From positions 434,001 through 498,000 of the forward strand of contig NZ_JBBELO010000033.1 of assembly GCF_037404875.1 (NCBI RefSeq): a stretch of DNA of 64,000 nt, written 5' to 3'. This document shows positions 61,655 through 64,000 of the stretch, one piece after another (position 1 is the first letter of the stretch; every line of letters begins with the position of its first letter). The stretch is from Orlajensenia sp037404875. Its GTDB lineage: Bacteria > Actinomycetota > Actinomycetes > Actinomycetales > Microbacteriaceae. The notes beneath the pieces are model-generated. The model had not been told where the DNA came from and ran no database searches. It saw only the letters and a list, made by a program, of their open reading frames with translations. Made by a program: the position numbers and the translations under genes.

Positions 61655-62464
61655 ATGAGCGCCGCCTTTCCGATGCTGACCGAGATGCCGTCGCCGCAGT
61701 ACGTGATGTCGGCCGACGGCCTTCGCCTCGCCACCTATCTCTGGGGCGACGACGACGCACCGACGGTGCTCTGCGTGCACGGCTTCGCATCCAGCTGCCG
61801 CGACAACTGGGCGAACACGGGATGGGTACGCGACCTCACGCGCGCCGGGTTCCGTGTGCTCGGCGTCGACCAGCGCGGTCACGGGGCCAGCGACAAGCCG
61901 CACGACGCAACCGCCTACGGCATGGACGCCCTCGTCGAGGATCTCGTCACGGTGCTGCAGACCTACCTGCTCGACTCCGTTCTCTACGTCGGGTACTCGC
62001 TCGGCGCGCGCGTGGGCTGGCAGCTCGCGGTACAGGCGCCGGATGCCGTCGAGCGAGCGGTGCTGGGCGGCATCCCCGACGGCCGTCCGCTCGCCCGACT
62101 GCAGATCGAGCAGGCGCGAGCCTACGTCGAGGCCGGCACGCCCGTCGAAGACCGGGTGACCCAGAACTATGTCGCCCTCACCGAGCGCGTCGCCGGCAAC
62201 GACCTGCGGGCACTCATCGCGCTTGCGGAGGGCATGCGGCTCGGCGACGCAGACCCCGACCCGGCGCATCCGCCGACCCAGCCCATCCTGTTCGCGACGG
62301 GCAGCGAGGATGCGATCCTCGAGCGTTCGCGCGCCCTCGCCGACCTCACGCCGACGGGCACGTTCGTCGAGCTCGCCGGCCGCCACCACTTCAACGCGCC
62401 GGGATCGCGCGCCTTTCGACAGGCCGGGGTGGAGTTCCTCGCGGCGGGCGCCCTGGATAGGTAG
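61655..62464 (+). CDS. Alpha/beta hydrolase
   Basis: 269 residues. Oxyanion region VLCVHGFASS, nucleophile elbow GYSLGAR, and C-terminal catalytic His in GRHHFNAP; the acid is probably in FATGSEDAILE. Substrate is unknown. CAGAAT (61642-61647) ends 7 nt before the ATG at 61655, consistent with a leaderless message; an ATG at 61646 is the alternative. Confidence 0.88.
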   Translation: MSAAFPMLTEMPSPQYVMSADGLRLATYLWGDDDAPTVLCVHGFASSCRDNWANTGWVRDLTRAGFRVLGVDQRGHGASDKPHDATAYGMDALVEDLVTVLQTYLLDSVLYVGYSLGARVGWQLAVQAPDAVERAVLGGIPDGRPLARLQIEQARAYVEAGTPVEDRVTQNYVALTERVAGNDLRALIALAEGMRLGDADPDPAHPPTQPILFATGSEDAILERSRALADLTPTGTFVELAGRHHFNAPGSRAFRQAGVEFLAAGALDR

Positions 62465-62516
62465 CGCGACGCGACGCCGCCACGCGGCCCGCGGCCTCGA
62501 CGGTAGGCTCAAAGGG

Positions 62517-63008
62517 GTGAGCGAGAGCGATGATGAAGTCGACCTGATCATCGATGCCTGGTCACGTCGGCTCCCCGACGTCGACCTGACGCCGCTCGAC
62601 GTGATGTCGCGGCTGCGGCGGGTGTCGAGCAGGCTCGCACGGTTGAGGGCTGACGCGTTCAGCGGTGCCGGCCTGGCCACCTGGGAATTCGACGTTCTCG
62701 CCGCTCTCGCCCGCGCGCAGCCGCCACACGAGCTCAGCCCGGCTCAGCTCATCGAGGCCACGATGATCGGCAGCGCGGCGATGACGAACCGGCTCGAGAA
62801 CCTCTCGCGCCGAGGCCTGATCGACCGCCGGCCCAACCCACGTGACGGTCGCAGCGTGCTCGTGCGTCTCACCGCCGATGGCGCCTCACACGTCGATGAC
62901 GCCATGCGCCGGCTCGCCGAGCGGGAATCCGACGAGCTGCAGGGGCTCAGCCGAGAGGAACAGGCCACGCTCGTTCGGTTGTTGCGCCGCCTCGCTGATC
63001 ATGGGTAA
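62517..63008 (+). CDS. MarR-family transcriptional regulator
   Basis: 163 residues. The winged helix is LATWEFDVLAAL, LSPAQLIEATMIGSAAMTNRLENLSRRGLIDRR, PRDGRSVLVRLT, with dimerising helices at both ends. TAGGCT (62504-62509) is 7 nt before the GTG, so the start is probably leaderless although AAAGGGG is adjacent. It follows the hydrolase by 52 bp. Confidence 0.9.
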   Translation: MSESDDEVDLIIDAWSRRLPDVDLTPLDVMSRLRRVSSRLARLRADAFSGAGLATWEFDVLAALARAQPPHELSPAQLIEATMIGSAAMTNRLENLSRRGLIDRRPNPRDGRSVLVRLTADGASHVDDAMRRLAERESDELQGLSREEQATLVRLLRRLADHG

Positions 63009-63029
63009 CCGCATCCGCTGAGCCGAGCG

Positions 63030-63740
63030 TCACTCCGGGTCGGGTGCAGCCTCCGATGGGAGTGCCGCCGAACCGGATGCTGCCGCAGCCTGCGCGGCAG
63101 CGGCCGCGCGCTCGACCCACTTCGGCACCACACCGTAGCGCTGGAACGGAACCAACCGCCCCGCAGCGCTGTCGTCGATCAGCTGAGCCAAGCGTCGTTG
63201 GCGGGTCGCCTCCTGCTTCGCCGAGACCACCCAATGGGTGACCTGATGGCGATAGGTCTCGGTGGCCGCGGCGAGGAACGCCGTCGCGGCAGCATCCGCC
63301 TCGAGCTGCGCGGCGAACTGCGGCGGCAGTTCGACGTTGGGGTTCTCGTGCGAGTAGACGGCCGAACGGTCCTCACGGCGACGCTCGAAGGCCGCGAGCC
63401 CGGCGGGATGCATGCGACCCTCGGCCCTGAGCTTCGCGACGAGGTCGATGTTCACGCGCGACCAGATGCTCGAGGGCTTGCGCGGCGTCCATCGCTGGCG
63501 TGTCGCATGCGCGTCGATACGCTGCCCTACGGAGTCGATCCAGCCGAAGCAGAGGGCCTCGGGCACTGCCTGCTCCCAGGTGAGTCCGCGGTCGGGCACG
63601 TGCTTCTTGTAGAGGCCCATCCACAGTTCGGTCTCTGTGTCGTGGTGCGCCTCGAGCCAGGCGCGGAACTCCTCCGGACCCGCGAAGAACAGCGCGGGCC
63701 GCTCCGGCGTACCGCCCGGCGTGCCGATGCTCGACGTCAT
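63030..63740 (-). CDS. YdeI/OmpD-associated-family protein
   Basis: 236 residues. FFAGPEEFRAWLEAHHDTETELWMGLYKK, EALCFGWIDSVGQRID and FTPRKPSSIW-like TPRKPSSIWSRVN identify the YdeI bacteriocin-protection family. The C-terminal GYHVVPKWV-like helix is replaced by an Ala-rich tail. Function is unknown beyond peptide-resistance links in enteric bacteria. CAGACT 6 nt before the ATG may be a -10 box. Confidence 0.88.
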   Translation of the reverse strand: MTSSIGTPGGTPERPALFFAGPEEFRAWLEAHHDTETELWMGLYKKHVPDRGLTWEQAVPEALCFGWIDSVGQRIDAHATRQRWTPRKPSSIWSRVNIDLVAKLRAEGRMHPAGLAAFERRREDRSAVYSHENPNVELPPQFAAQLEADAAATAFLAAATETYRHQVTHWVVSAKQEATRQRRLAQLIDDSAAGRLVPFQRYGVVPKWVERAAAAAQAAAASGSAALPSEAAPDPE

Positions 63741-63767
63741 GTTCCGAGTCTGGCAGCGACCACCCAC

Positions 63768-64000
63768 TTACACGGATGCTCTCTCTGGCAACACCTCGAC
63801 CTCTGCGGGCGGATGCGGTGACACGGCAGTGGCGGGACCCTCGAGGTCTGCGATCTCGGGTCGGGCGATGCGATCCTCGAAGAAGAGACGGGACAGCGCC
63901 GCACGCGCGCGGCGAGCCAGCGGAAGCCGCCCACGGGCATCCGGGCGCAACACGACCGGCTGCCGATCGGTGACGGCGGTGAGCCGCGCCCGCTCGGCGT
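63768..64000 (-). CDS. C-terminal fragment of a protein running off the right edge
   Basis: The frame is open from base 64000 to a TAA at 63768-63770 and encodes about 76 residues, including LRPDARGRLPLARRARAALS, RLFFEDRIARPEIADLEGPA and an acidic, Pro-rich tail. The composition and high G/C third positions look coding, and it would place this gene upstream of and codirectional with the YdeI-like gene. No family is recognised. Confidence 0.5.
   Translation of the reverse strand, partial: AERARLTAVTDRQPVVLRPDARGRLPLARRARAALSRLFFEDRIARPEIADLEGPATAVSPHPPAEVEVLPERASV

Overview
The window is 64 kb of G+C-rich, densely coding DNA with actinobacterial traits, most likely from the Microbacteriaceae. 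Supporting signs are many genes whose ATG/GTG sits 6-8 nt after a TANNNT-type -10 box (leaderless mRNAs), a class Ib nrdHIEF operon, a TPM-domain/PspA pair, an MSMEG_6728-type protein, a mycothiol-isomerase-like protein and many LacI/ABC sugar modules. Family-level placement is inference; no rRNA or tRNA is present to confirm it.

Layout. 1-4.9 kb: a LacI regulator divergent from an AglEFG-like alpha-glucoside ABC importer. 4.9-18.3 kb: housekeeping and metabolic genes: a YbdK-type ligase, an ABC exporter, the transsulfuration pair cbs-metB behind a short leader reading frame MSLLFCCCR, small proteins, an amino-acid permease coupled to a cyclase-family hydrolase, a TPM protein with PspA, and an aldo/keto reductase. 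18.5-39.3 kb: a pentose island with three ABC importers (two of the MmsAB/ChvE type, one of the YtfQRT-YjfF type), the L-arabinose catabolic genes araD, an FGGY kinase and araA, and LacI regulators. Promoters here carry related palindromes (GTTAGCGCTAAC, TGTGAAC..TCACA, TGAGCGCTCA), consistent with one interlinked regulon. 39.3-42.4 kb: a further LacI regulator and an orphan AbiEi-like gene bracketed by four copies of a 60-bp nested palindrome. 42.4-47 kb: nrdHIEF behind two NrdR-like boxes and three DnaA-box-like sites. 47-49.3 kb: small enzymes and DNA polymerase IV. 49.3-55.5 kb: a compact carbohydrate cassette (LacI, ABC importer, unclassified glycoside-hydrolase-like protein) bracketed by a 41-bp imperfect direct repeat that overlaps the 3' end of dinB. 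55.5-64 kb: mostly single small genes (kinase-like, VOC, HVA1/TUDOR, glycosylase-like, APC permease, regulator/membrane pair, FAD oxidoreductase, hydrolase, MarR, YdeI), with a partial gene running off the right end.

The most distinctive signals are (i) a leaderless poly-cysteine leader peptide before the transsulfuration operon, (ii) two sequence-unrelated families of intergenic nested palindromes with constant lengths (65 bp and 60 bp) and the same four-arm geometry, and (iii) the dinB-adjacent carbohydrate cassette with its unclassified hydrolase. No tRNA, rRNA, CRISPR array, transposase or integrase was seen.
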